From NCBI GenBank assembly GCA_015680685.1, contig MNCI01035111.1, forward strand, positions 7,315-71,314: a stretch of DNA of 64,000 nucleotides. Reading direction: 5' to 3'. The notes beneath the pieces were generated by a model. The model was given only the letters and a program-made list of their open reading frames with translations, did not search any database and was not told the origin of the DNA. The DNA comes from Gnetum montanum. Taxonomy: Eukaryota; Streptophyta; Gnetopsida; Gnetales; Gnetaceae. The position numbers and the translations under genes are program-made. Within the stretch, counting starts at the first letter, position 1; every line of letters starts with the position of its first letter. Shown here one piece after another: positions 44,589 to 57,017 of this stretch.

Positions 44589-45206
44589 TGATGAACAATA
44601 AAATTACAATGTCATAGCCCTAATGCAAAGTCATAGTTGCAATAAATGCCTATAAATACTATTCACCTATTATACTTATGGTAGCATTTGGTTAGTAACT
44701 TAGATAGACTATTGGTTATTTCCATGAAGCAATAAATAGTCAATGAGTGTCCATAGTATGGTTTCAAGTTAATTATACAATATCTTTATTTGAGTGGAAT
44801 GTACTTGGACAAGTTCTATAAAAAAAATAAAGATTAAGATTGATTTAAGTCCATTACAACTTTTAGCTTAGAATAAATTTGATTTTCAACATTTAATTTC
44901 TTTGTTATTTATTGCTTTCCTAGCATAATTTTTATGATTCCATCACACATTAATCATACGGTGGAATGAGCATGATCCAATTTCAAGTATAATGTGTATT
45001 CGTTTGGTGATCCCAGTAGTGGTATAGCTTGGTAGGCCTAGTAACATATTGTTTAGTAATCCTAGCGATGGATACACTAGTTCAAGATGTGAATAGCATA
45101 TTGGGGCTTGGACACTCATTGTTTTAGGCTAGTTTAGGATTTGTTTTATTATTAATTAGATTAAATAATTTATTTATTTATTTATTAATGAATAGTTTAA
45201 TTCATA
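44589..45206 (+). repeat. 3' LTR of the older LTR element (end uncertain)
   Basis: Starts TGATGAACAATAA and has TATA (TATAAATA) at 44651-44658, only about 62 bp in. It contains GGTGATCCCAGTAGTGG near 45007, related to GATAATCCTAGTAGTGG at 8369 of the other LTR. The right end is obscured by an N at 45207. Confidence 0.6.
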
Positions 45207-46993
45207 NGTGACCCCTACATGATATTGAGGTTAGAATTACATTAGGTAAATAGGGTGATGCTCTCATTAATTTTCTTTATGAATCATTCCTACTTGTAGA
45301 GTAGAGAATGGTTAATGCAACCATGATGCCATTATGAGGAAAACCTTTCAAATTATTTCTCTTAATTGACAAATCTTCAAATAATTAACACATAGAAGCA
45401 CAAATCCATTGGCTCTAGCTTCCAAAATCATCCATTAGGTTGAATCGCCTAAGGCATAAATGTAGTCTCCACTTTTAATTACTCTAAGTATATCTTATTT
45501 TATAATAACAAGACTTGAGTGCCTTGGCCTACAAAGATATTTGATGCTTGTATTTTTTCTAGACAAAGAAATTCATTTAAGAGTGTCCCATCAAAGCTAT
45601 TGCGCTATTAAGTAGGCAAGCTATTCTATAAGCAAACATTAAGTAAGTAGGCTACTTCATAAGCGGGGAGTAGATGTGATCCACCTCATAAGCGTCCCAC
45701 CAAAGCTACCTCACTTAGACAAGTTATTCCATAAGCAAAAGAGTAAATGCTACCTCACTTAGACAAGTTATCCTATAAGTAGAATAGTAAATATAACCCA
45801 TTGTAAAAGCAAGTATGGAATCTACAGCCTACTTTATATATAAAAGATGAGTGTCTAGACCTCTGCAATGCAAGTTAGAGCTACCGTTTGTCTAGACCTC
45901 TACAATGCAGGTAGAGCTACCGTTTGGCTCCTTCTTTGTGGGTTACGACACCCAAGGTGCATGTGCACTACCATTGGTTCTATCTTTGTGCCTTCCATGC
46001 ATGGTGCATGCTTGCAGGTCATGTGAAATAATCATCTCATCAAGGTCTCAAACCCAAACTAAGAATAATGGAAGACTTTGAATAGATCAACTTCATGCGC
46101 ATGACATGTGAGCAAGCTCTCAACGGCAACCTTAAAACCTTAACTACCGCCTTTTTGGCCACAGTAGATGTCTATCCATGCAAAGCAGTCCAAATATTCC
46201 ATATTTGCGTAATGCCATGGAGCATCGTCCAGGCTTGCGTTTTCGTGTACTTTCTCAGTCACACCCATTGAACCACACCCATGCTAAGAGAAGGAGATTC
46301 AGTTGAAGAGTTCATGCCAACTTAAACCTGGAGAAGAAACATGAAAGCAGCCGAGGAGAAGAAACATGAAAGCAGCCGAGGAGATTCAGTTGAATTTGCA
46401 GTAGGGTTGTTGTGGGAGAGCTAAGTGGCGTGCGTGAACCCAGCCAAGGAACCGCCCGCCCTCTTGGTTACCCTTAATCTTTAATAGATACTAACAAATG
46501 TGTAAAAGCTGTTCCATGATCCGAAACCATTCACAGATAAAGATGACAGAAAGGTTAAAATGAAAAATTTACAGAAAAGAAGGGCAGCGGCGAAATTGAA
46601 GGTTTGGATGTGTCCAATGATCTGGATATGGTTGGTTGCAGCAAGAGATTGAGATGTGCCACTGTGCCATCTGATTGGGACTCTAAAGTCTTCATACTGC
46701 TTTGCCTGCTTGCTCTGTTATTTAATGGCTCTATAGGAACGGCCGCTTGGAAATAGTTATTCATGCCATTAGAGTTGAATAGGGGCCATAAAGCTTACAC
46801 GAGTCTTCATCCATTTAAGTCTCACCAAACTGTATTTGGACTTGCACTGTCTTGTGAGACTGGAATTCTTTCCTTCTGTTTTAAGCTTTCATATGCTTGG
46901 CAATGGTGGTTGACGGTGAGAAACTGTGTGTGTTTCGGACTGTGCATTGAGCACGGATAGAGCAGAGGCAGAAGCAGAAGCAAAAACAGCAGC
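45207..46993. other. ABCB gene upstream region with small tandem repeats
   Basis: No gene seen. Imperfect repeats: a unit with ACTTAGACAAGTTAT(T)CC...ATAAG at 45690-45790, a unit of about 40 bp (GTCTAGACCTCT(G/A)CAATGCA... AGAGCTACCGTTTG) at 45850-45930, and a perfect 25-bp tandem pair at 46330-46379. No confident TATA box. Base composition rises in G/C towards the gene. The leader just before the ATG is CAG/GAAGCA-rich. An upstream ATG at 46763 opens a 65-codon frame ending at 46960, of unknown relevance. Confidence 0.55.
46330..46379 (+). repeat. Perfect 25-bp tandem duplication
   Basis: GGAGAAGAAACATGAAAGCA plus GCCGA, twice in direct succession, about 620 bp upstream of the ABCB start codon. 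Confidence 0.9.
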
Positions 46994-49900
46994 ATGGAGG
47001 CAGCAGGGAGTAGCAGAGAGCAGGAGGAGCAGAAGCCCAAGAACAGAGTGCCCTTTTACAAGCTGTTTTCTTTTGCAGATTTCTGGGATTATGTTCTCAT
47101 GGCCCTGGGTTCCTTTGCTGCCATCGTCCATGGAGTCTCTGTGCCCGTCTGGTTTATCTTCTTTGGCAAGCTCATTAACAGCCTTGGTTTGGCTTATCTG
47201 AATCCTCCGGCTGCAGCAAAAACTGTGGCTAGGGTAATTAAAAAAGCAAAGATTTTCATTGTTTTTTGGGTGAGAAGTAACTAATAAGACTTCTGGGTAG
47301 AGGTTTTGGGAGATTTGATTGAACTAGGATGTGGTTTTTCTATATGGGTTGGATTGAGTTCAGTGTTTTACTGAATTTTTGGACGAAAAGTAGGACTAGT
47401 GTTTTAGGGTGTTGTGATTGATAGGTTTTTGTGGGTTGGCTTTGTTGCTGCAGTATTCTTGGGATTTTGTTTATCTGGCTCTTGTGATGATGGCTTCTTC
47501 CTGGGCTGAAGTTGCATGCTGGATGCAGTCTGGAGAAAGACAGGTTACTCGCATTCGTCTGGCTTATCTCAGGGCTATTCTGAATAGAGACATCAGTTAC
47601 TTTGATGCCGAGTCCTTCTCTGGTGAAGTTGTTTCAGCCATTACTGCTGATATCCTTATCGTTCAGGATGCAATCTCTGAGAAGGTAAAATACCATTGAT
47701 GTCCAGAGTCTTATGTTAGTAACGAGTGGGTCGGAACTCAGAAGTACTTACTGTATTACGATGTAATACAGAATTGTTTTTTGTTTCCGGGTTTGATGCA
47801 TGAGAAGGTGTTAAAAAGGCTTTATTTTAAGCATTTACCCTTTAGGACAATTGTTGGTTGGAGGATTTGGTCTGTGTCTCAAATATTCCTGAAATACGGC
47901 CGAATTCAAACAAAGTTCTCATGCGCAAATTTCTCCATCTGCAGTCGAAGTATAGACCTAATTCAAACTCGTCATTTCTTGAACATCAATTCCGATTTGA
48001 AACGTTTTCACGTTTCAATAACTTCTTTCTCTGTGTGACAGATGGCGTCATACTAGCCTGTTCTTCTTCTAATCCCATTACAGTTTTAACTAGTGAATTG
48101 GCTTGAACCCACTTTTTGTTTTTCACTTTCAGAAACACGTTCATTATATTTTCTTCAAATTCTAATCGACTGGACCAAATCCAAAGCAGGTAGGGAACTT
48201 TCTGCACTATTTCAGTCGATTTGTGGCTGGATTTGCGATCGGGTTTGCAACAATATGGCAGCTCAGTCTGGTAACTTTATCCATAGTCCCTGCAATCGCA
48301 ATTTCAGGCGGGCTCCATGCGTTTCTGTTAATCAATCTGACAGCGAAAACAAGAAAGGCATACGTCAGAGCAGGCGGAATTGCAGAGGAGGTTTGTAAAA
48401 TCGATACGTTTCCGCAACTTTCTGCGAATTTCCTGTTTCTGTTAAAAACTCAATTCTCCTGCAAGTGAAATTTTACAGGTGATAGGAAACGTGAGAACGG
48501 TGTACGCATTCGTGGGCGAAGAAAAGGCCGTGAGCAGATACAAAAACGCTCTGAAGGATACCTATTATCTTGGCAAGAAGAGTGGACTGGCCAAGGGATT
48601 TGGGCTGGGATGCATGTACGGCATCTTGTTTCTTTGCTGGGCTCTGCTGGTCTGGTACACGGCGCGTCTGGTTCACCGAGGACTCATCAATGGCGGAGAG
48701 GCCTTCACCACCATGCTTAACGTTGTCATCGCCGGCCTGTAAGATAACCAACTAAAACTTCTGCAAACGAATGCCAGAATTGTGTTACATCCATAACAAT
48801 CTCTGTTAAAACTGTCGCGAATTCATACCAATGATTTCGTTGCGTCTTTTTAATCTCTCTGNTGCCTCTTCTTTATAGACATTGCGGCAAGACGCGATAT
48901 CGCGGCAAGTGAAATTTTAGCAGACTGATTGTTGTAGATTCCTGATAAGATTCGCGTGTGTTGTGTTTGAATGCCAGTAATTGAACTGGCGTGATGTTGT
49001 TGGGACTTAACTGTCTGTGTTGGGTTGTGGGTCCGTGATTATTTACAGGGCACTGGGACAGTCAGCACCAGACCTTGGAGCTCTTACACGAGCAAGAGGC
49101 GCAGCCTACAGCATATTCCACATGATTGAGCAGAGCAAGGAGTCAGTGCTGCGTTCAAGTTCGAACTCTAGCGGAGGAGGACTCACTCTGAAGATTGTGG
49201 AAGGAAACGTGGAATTCAAGAATGTGTGTTTCAGCTATCCCTCTCGTCCGGACATTCCCATTTTTGAAAATCTGAATTTTCACATTCCTGCTGGACAAGT
49301 GGTTGCCATTGTGGGTGGTAGCGGCTCTGGCAAGTCCACCGTCATTTCGCTCATTGAACGCTTCTACGATCCTACTTCAGGTTTTGTTTCTGTCTGCATT
49401 TAGTGCTCATTTCTTGTTTCTCTGCGTTCCGCCCGATGCCTGAATCTGCGGAAGAAATCGTGTACTTGTTTTGGATTATGGCGATAATCTCGGTAGCGGC
49501 TGTCAAACCAGATATCAATTTCAGTAGCAGGATGCCGAGGATAGCATCCTGATTGACAAGTTTTTTGTTTTGAAAAAGTTTGTTTTGTTGAAAAATATTA
49601 ATGTTTAGGTGATTTAAGGCCTTTGACGGTGGATTAAGCTTGTACTGATGGTTTTTGAGAGGCTTTGCGTGCTGTGTTAACTGATTATGGGTCTTATTTT
49701 TAGACCTGTTTTTAAATTTTTGCATGATAAGTTGGGGGTTTTTGAGGATCTGCCTGTGGGTTTATGGTTATTTTAGAATCTGAATTATGGGTATATGATT
49801 GCAGGCCAGGTACTCTTTGACAACTACGATCTAAAGAGCTTTGATTTGAAATGGCTGAGAAGACAGATTGGTCTGGTAAACCAGGAGCCTGTATTGTTTG

Positions 49901-52900
49901 CCTGCTCTATACGAGAGAATATCCTGTACGGTAAGGAGGATGCCACCATGACGGAAATTACGCAGGCAGCCAAGCTTGCCGACGCCGATTCCTTTATCAG
50001 TGCTCTACCCAATCGCTATGAGACTCAGGTTGGTAATTCAGCAATCGGCATTTGTATTTCAAGAAATTCGTATCATAATCCAACATTCGCACGATACATG
50101 AAAAACTGAAACTAAATCTTCACTTGCGTTACCTGAGACGCCCTTGGATCTATGGCACCACATCAGTTTTAGATTTCTGTTTTACTGAATTTTTTTTTCG
50201 TAACTAAGCTTTACCCACTGGAATTGAATACAATTGAATCGAGTATTTTAGAATTTGCATACGTATTCAAAGCAGTGATCCTGGTTTCAGGTTGGAGAGA
50301 GGGGAATTCAGATGTCAGGAGGGCAGAAGCAGAGAATTGCCATAGCCAGAGCAATGGTGAAGAATCCATCGATACTGTTACTGGATGAAGCCACCAGTGC
50401 TCTGGATGCTGAGTCCGAGAAGAGTGTGCAGGAGGCGCTGGACAGGGTTCTTGCTGGCAGAACCACTGTTATTGTTGCCCACCGCCTCTCAACCATAAAA
50501 AACGCGGACATCATTGCAGTTGTTCAGGACGGCAAGATTGTAGAAATGGGTGATCATAAATCTCTGATTTCTAAAGAGGGCGGTGCCTACGCAGCTCTGG
50601 TTAAGCTTCAGGAATCTGGAGGCATCGATAAAGCATCTCAGGAATTTGGATCAGCCAGGCACAGGTGATATCTTCATGCCAGAAGTAGTGTTATGTTAGA
50701 TTATCTTCACAGTTACATGGTTTACTGGTTTCAGTATAAGCTAGTGTACTAAACGATGAGTTTGATCAGTCGATAAACCTGATCAAAGTGGATTCTGCTA
50801 ATTCGTCCAAACAGTTATTGGAGTTCGTAGATAACGATCCAACTTTCTATCGAGATGAATACCCAGAAAGAAAACTTATACAGCGCGGACCACATTTTGA
50901 TGGAACAAGGCTAAACGATGATTGGTATTTGAGTTCGCTTTAGGTATTAAAATCGCATAAATCCAAGAAGGGAATTCAGCTTTGAAACGCAAAGATCTTA
51001 CATTGATTGGAAACCGCTTTCTTTTGTTCCGTCTCTGCAACAGATGAGATGGAATCTTGGACACCTCTAAAGATTGCAACATGCTAATGAACAGTGTTAA
51101 TATATTATCGTCCATCTGTTAAACATGGCATACCCTTATTAGTATAGCATCTTGCAAGAAATCATTTATTGCATATGAGCCCTAACCATGGAACGATATA
51201 ATTAAAATGGATGCAAGATTAACAGTGTGAATACGTCAGTGAAAATTGACACTGCCATCTTAAATGATAATTATCGACGATGTCTTGCTTGCTAATAATT
51301 TATTGTTGCATTTCCTGAAAATGCTTGATGTATGTTTAATACTTAAAATAGAACTCTCATGGGATGATGATGAATTTTTTGCATGTCATGTAGCAGTCAT
51401 TCAATGCAAAACCGTTTATCTTCCCAGAGGACTATGAGCTTTGGGGCAGCAAGCATAGCATCAGACAGAGGCTCATCAAGAAGATTTGGATCAGAATTGG
51501 ACGACAGGGATTTAGACATGGGACTCACCCCCAAGAAGAAAGTTCCATTCTCCAGACTTGTCAAAATCGCTGCTCCAGAGTGGATGTATGCAATTCCTGC
51601 GGTATTTGGTGCAATATCTGCTGGGTCACTAACTCCTCTATTTGGGCTGGGAATCACTCAAGCTATGGTATATCTCTACACTGAAGATGAGGCAACCTCA
51701 TCTAGGAATATCCGCAGAATAAGCTTCTTCTTTGTTGGCGGTGCCGGTGCTTCATTGGTGTGCAATGTGGTTTCTCATTTTGACTGGGGAGTCATAGGCG
51801 AAAGCCTCACTCTGCGGGTCAGAGAAATGATGTTTGCAGGTAATTCAGAACCCAAAACATGTTTATCTCTAATTAGCTTCTGGTGACCCAAAATTCCATG
51901 GCTTTTGTTATTTTTGACATTTGACCATTCGAGCTTGCTATGAGGTTAATGGCAAAAGTGTACTCTGTTAAATGTGTTTAATTGTTAAACATCTTTTTTT
52001 GTTTGTGCTATTTTTGTTCTTTAGAAGTTGAATGGTGGATCATTACAGAAGTTGACCCATAGGTATGGGATTTAGACATACTCATGTAGCTGACCCATTT
52101 TGTTTACACAAGGCTGGGATGATGATGAGGATTTAGAAGGGTTTCATAATTTTGCCACATTTTTGTTGTTCTTGATAAACTGTTTCTATGGTTTCAGCAT
52201 TGCTGAGAACAGAGGTAGGTTGGTTCGATGAGGAAAACAATAACAGTGGTTCCCTTGCATCAAGGCTGGCATCGGATGCTACAATGGTTAGAGGCTTGGT
52301 AGTAGACAGGACCGCCATTTTTATTCACAACATTTCCCTTGTCTCAACCGCATTCTTGATTGCTTTTCTGGAGCAGTGGAAGCTTGCACTTGTAATCTTG
52401 GCTGTTTATCCACTCCTGGTGGCAGCCCAAATGGCAGAGGTGGGCATACATTTTTCTCCAAGTCTGCGATTACTTTATTTAAAAAAGCATTTCATTATGA
52501 AACTAAATTTGCTGGGTTTATGGCCACAGCGATACTTCATGGTAGGATTTGGGGGAAATCTAAGCAAGGCTTATTTGAAAGCAAACATGGTAGCAGCAGA
52601 ATCAGTGTCAAACATCAGGACAGTGGCAGCTTTTTGTGCAGAAGACAAAGTAGTGGAAACATTTTATAAGGCTTTGGAAGAACCCAGGAAGAGATCATTT
52701 GCAAGAGGTCAAGTAGCAGGGATTTGTTATGGAATAACACAATTCATGATGTTCTCGTCGTATGGCTTGGCTCTTTGGTATGCTTCCACATTGATAAAAC
52801 ATTACGAGGCATCTTTTGGATCTGTCATAAAAACATTCATGGTTCTCATTGTCAGTGCCCTCATTGTTGCTGAGACTCTGGCCGTCTGCCCTGACCTAAT

Positions 52901-54084
52901 TAAAGCTGCTAATGCTGTAGCCTCCGTCTTTGAGATTGTGGACAGGCAAACTCAGATTCTCCCTGATGATCCTGCAGCAGAAGATGTGAAGACTGTCCAA
53001 GGGAATATTGAACTCAAGCATGTCAATTTCAGCTATCCTTCCAGACCAGATACAGCGATTTTTGAGGACTTCAATCTCAAAGTAAAGGCAGGCTACTCTA
53101 TGGCACTTGTGGGTTCCAGTGGTTCGGGCAAGAGCTCAGTCATCTCCTTGATCCTCAGATTCTATGAACCCACCGCAGGTAAATTTTCATAACGAAATTA
53201 TTCCAATTCTGAAATCATTAAGTTTATTCTTCGCTAGGAACGGTGAATTGGCAGTGGAATAATAGGTTTAACATGTCAGATTGATACGGCACTATTGCAG
53301 AAGCAATGCAAAATAACTCTTCAAAATCCTAGTGTAAAATGTTCAGTGTCAGTCCCCTCTATAATGTTGCAGAAAAATTGATTCAGTTTTTTTCTTAAAA
53401 TCATGCCAAAATGACAATATTTCAGTTTTCCTGCCATTGTGAGTTGAAAGATAAAATTAATTGAATTTGTGGTTGTTTATGTGTTACCGGGCAGGCACGG
53501 TTCTGGTGGATGGCAAAGATATAAGAAAACTGAAACTGAGATCTCTTAGGAGACACATAGGGTTAGTTCAGCAGGAGCCTGCTCTATTCTCAACAACCAT
53601 CTATGAAAACATCCTGTATGGCAAAGACGGTGCTACAGAAGCTGAGGTTATAGAGGCAGCCAAGCTTGCAAATGCTCATGGCTTCATCAGCAGCCTTCCA
53701 GCAGGATACCACACTGAAGTTGGGGAAAGAGGGGTTCAGCTCTCAGGAGGCCAGAAACAGAGGGTTGCCATTGCCAGAGCAGTTCTCAAGGATCCATCAA
53801 TTCTGTTGTTGGATGAAGCCACCAGTGCTCTTGATGCTGAATCTGAACGAGTTGTGCAAGATGCTCTCAACCGACTGATGAAGAACAGAACTACTGTTAT
53901 GATTGCACACAGGCTTTCTACCGTCCAAAATGCAGATGTTATTTCTGTTTTGCAGAATGGCAAGATTGTTGAGCAGGGTACTCATTCCTCCCTTGTTTCC
54001 AATCCCAACTCCGCTTATTCCAAGCTCATTAGGCTCCAGAATTCTTCTGCTGCTGCTGCTTCCCAGATAGACTCTGGTACGTAG
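46994..54084 (+). CDS. ABCB (P-glycoprotein/MDR-type) full-size ABC transporter, 11 exons, 1262 aa
   Basis: Membrane exporter driven by ATP. Plant ABCBs mostly sit in the plasma membrane and some move auxin. The sequence is closest in my reading to the ABCB2/ABCB10/ABCB19 group. Exons: 46994-47233, 47454-47684, 48190-48390, 48479-48738, 49049-49380, 49805-50028, 50291-50664, 51394-51839, 52198-52439, 52530-53178, 53495-54084. All introns are GT-AG and the spliced frame (3789 nt) is open. TMD1 is about residues 25-330. NBD1: Walker A G400-S407 (GGSGSGKS), signature MSGGQ 504-508, Walker B LLLDE to 529, switch His560. A Ser/Arg-rich linker is about 621-660. TMD2 is about 675-960. NBD2: Walker A G1045-S1052, signature LSGGQ 1149-1153, Walker B to Glu1174, His1205. 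All catalytic residues are present. An in-frame stop at 46958-46960 precedes the ATG. Normal family length. Confidence 0.96.
48739..49048 (+). other. ABCB intron 4 carrying an LTR-derived patch
   Basis: An N at 48862 is followed by about 43 bases (GCCTCTTCTTTATAGACATT and on to about 48905) identical to the gag-only LTR near 38199-38232, including the TATA and a GATATC palindrome. No other LTR sequence surrounds it. Splice sites are unaffected. Probably a gap-filling error. Confidence 0.7.
51391..51396 (+). other. Tandem NAGNAG splice acceptor of ABCB exon 8
   Basis: TAGCAG offers two acceptors 3 nt apart. Use of either keeps the frame and adds or removes one Ser in the linker between the two halves of the transporter. 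Confidence 0.7.
52440..52529 (+). other. ABCB intron 9: 90-nt in-frame intron without stops
   Basis: GTGGGC...CCACAG, exactly 30 codons, and open in the reading frame. Removing it joins VAAQMAE to RYFMVGFGG, which matches the family, where retention would add 30 residues after the fourth helix of TMD2. Confidence 0.85.
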
Positions 54085-55410
54085 AAACTCCCCTGCCTCC
54101 ACCTTCTGCCATTTTTTCCCCATTGCCTCTTTCCATTTTATTACCAAGGAGGAACCCAATAAGCTCTGCTAAGACAAGATAAAACAACAGTTGCGTATCC
54201 AGAAAAAAAGAAAAAATCCCAATACATCTCTGTCTCTCTCCTTATCAAACCATAATTGCCATTACCCATGAACACATGGTGCAATAACAAGGAAAATCTT
54301 ATTAAGTTTTGAAATTTCGACAACGTTGGTGACAGTCATAATGGTCATAATGGTGACAAGGTGTTTTTTTTGTAAGCGGGAGGAACCCAACGACGGCTGA
54401 CGGCTCTATGTAACATCAAATATAATTTATATCATTTTCAATATAATGCTGTAATCCCTTTAGCATTAATACTGCAGACTTTGCAGTACAATGGCCCAGC
54501 TGTAACAACGATAAGGATGTGGTTCTGGGTGTCAGTTTCTGGTATATTTATGGAGATGTCACGTAATAACATAAATTGTGAATGGGAGACGACGCTAACA
54601 CTTGTGTTTGTTTGTGATGAAAGCAATCATACTCAAAAAAGTCTGCATGTTATCGTTTTTCAATATGAAAGGTCTTTTCCAATTACTGAATGTGGTGTCA
54701 ATTGACAGATCATTGAAGTTCATCCAATAGATTATGCGGTTGAGTCAAAACCTACGGTTTGAGTCAACTTCAGTGGTAGGTGAAACATTAACACCGGTTA
54801 AATTTACACCTTTTGTTATACGTTGACGCATTTCAGCAGCGTAAATTGAATATAACTATACAAATCATACTTTTTTTATAATTACTCGTAAAACTGGGTA
54901 CCAATGTTCGTTGCAACTTATACTATGACGTGACTCCAACTTATGTTATGATGTAGTTGAAGCAAATGTAAGTCATTCTCTATGTGGGAATAACCCAGAA
55001 ATGAGTATGGATAGATAGGTAATTAAATAATGAAAAAGAACTAACTTCAGCTCATATGAGATTTCCATGTATGGTGGGCATCCTTTTTGCTGTGTGGCAT
55101 TCGGTAGGAACTTAATAGCCAAAAAGATTTGAGGACACTTTCTAGGACTTGACGTCTGTAAGAGACTTTCACGAGGTATCCTTTTTACAATCTTGCGTGG
55201 AATCTCTAAATCTAGAGAGAGGAGCGGCTAATGATAAAATCCATAATATTTAATGAGTGCGAGATGATCGGAACGTACGTCTCACAAATTCAATGCGTTG
55301 ATTCCGTTTCTCTGAATTTGCTCTTATAAATGGGAATAACTATAAGTTGAGGAATAACTATAAGTTGAGGAGAGGTCCTTTATTTTTGTGCAAGGGGGTA
55401 AGAGGGAAGA
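54085..55410. other. ABCB downstream region
   Basis: No gene recognised. Holds the 3' UTR, with no clear polyadenylation signal that I would commit to, a short duplication (AATAACTATAAGTTGAGG twice at about 55337-55373) and AT-rich sequence. Confidence 0.5.
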
Positions 55411-55920
55411 GTATACAAACTTCTTTAGTATGGCTTTTTGTTGCTACTGTGAGTGCATAGGCAACATATAAATTTCTTGCCATTGCCAAGGCATTTGTAT
55501 GTATGCAAACTTCTTTAGTGTGTCTTTATTGTTACTTCTAGTATATTTGTATGAGCAACATATAAACTTCCTTGGTATGCTGTTATTGCTACTTCTAGTG
55601 CATTTGTATGCTTATAACTTATGCCCAACATGCAAACTTCCTTGTTATGCCTTTAGCACATGGTAGCATGCAAATTTCCTTAGTATGTCTTTATTGCTAT
55701 CACCAATGCATGGGCAACATGTAAACTTAGTACATTTTTATTACTACTTCCAATGCATTTGTATGCCAATAGTACATGGGCACCATGAAAACATCATGGT
55801 TACACATTTATTGCTCCTAAGTGCATTTGTATAGGCAACATTGGTACATCATTGGTATGCCTTTATTCCTATTGTTGGTGCACTTGTATGCCCATGCACA
55901 TGACTTGTGAACATGTATGC
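55411..55920 (+). repeat. Degenerate tandem repeat, unit about 55-70 bp
   Basis: Roughly eight divergent copies of a unit containing GCAAACTTC(C/T)TTAGTATG, CTTTATTGCTACTTCTAGTG, CATTTGTATG and GGCAACAT. Copies vary by insertion, deletion and substitution. No coding frame. Confidence 0.75.
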
Positions 55921-56039
55921 ATTTTATGATGGAAGAAATTGTGGAAAAAAATTTAACTCTTTGTAAAGGAAACAAAAATTCAAAAACCAAAATACTTGAA
56001 TTTAAGAAGTTAGAAACTTCAACTTGTAAGTTGTTTTTT

Positions 56040-56815
56040 TATCATTTTAAGTGCATACCAATGTTCCACTCACCTTGGTCTAATCTTCCTTGCATATGTC
56101 TAAACCATCTAAGACACCATTCTTGTAGCTTATTTGAAATAGAAGCTACTCTAAGTCTTCCTTTGATGTTTGTATTATGTAGTTTATCTCTTCTAGTAAT
56201 ATTCAACATCTATTAAAGTATTTGCATCTTTGTCACATTGATTTGTTGTTCATGCCTCTTTTGTAATGTCTAACACTATATAAGATAGTAGACTTAATTG
56301 CTGTCTTGTAAAATTTTCCCTTCAATTTTATTGGTATTCTTTTATCACATAGAACTCTAGTAGCTATCTCCATTTTGACCATCCTTCCCCAATTCTATTT
56401 TTTATATCTTTATTAATTTCACTATTTAGTTGGAGGATTGATCCTAGGTGGGAAAACTATTTACAGAGAGGGATATTTTTTCCTTGAATTGTCGCTTTTA
56501 TTTAATCATTATTTATGCTATTATTAAAATAACACTCTATATATTCTATCTTACTTTTGTAAATTTTAAAGCTTTTTGATTCTAGAGCATGTCTTCACTT
56601 TTCCATTTTAAAGGCAATGTTTTCTATAGTTTTAGCCACCAACACAATATCATTTGCAAATAGCATACACCAAGGGATTTCATCTTGTATTTCCTTTGGT
56701 AATTTATCCATAATAATGGCAAATAAGTACGAGCTAAGTATAGACCCTTGATGTAGATCTACTAAGACTAAAAAGTTACATGCTGTTCCACAAGTTGTTT
56801 GTTGCTCCTTCATAC
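56040..56815 (-). pseudogene. LINE reverse transcriptase fragment (minus strand)
   Basis: Minus-strand frame 56813-56595 reads VDLHQGSILSSYLFAIIMDK, then EIQDEIPWCMLFANDIVLV. This is the LINE RT B and C blocks, with the catalytic FADD changed to FAND. After frameshifts, GKFYKTAIKSTILYSV and RVASISNKLQEWCLRWFRHM (near 56040-56300) match the C-terminal part of the same LINE family. Truncated and inactive. Confidence 0.85.
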
Positions 56816-57017
56816 ATATTTTGAATCATTTTAATACATTTATTATGGATGTTTTTCCTCCACAAGGCATACAAACATAATTGAAAACAAAAAAAGTTAA
56901 GAAAAAGACAAAATCAAAATTAAAGAAACTATTAGTCCAAGGGAAAAATTGAAATCCAAGCTTTAGAGACTAAGGAAAAAATTGAAAAAAAAAAAAACAA
57001 AAACACAAACACACACA
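56816..57017. other. A-rich stretch, nothing recognised
   Basis: AT-rich sequence with an A run near 56976-57000. No gene. Confidence 0.4.

Noticed and set aside
46763-46960. 65-codon upstream ORF before the ABCB start
   Set aside because: No evidence that it is transcribed or translated, and its composition is not coding-like. Noted only in the upstream entry.
48473-48751. Minus-strand 92-codon frame over ABCB exon 4
   Set aside because: Antisense shadow of a confirmed exon.
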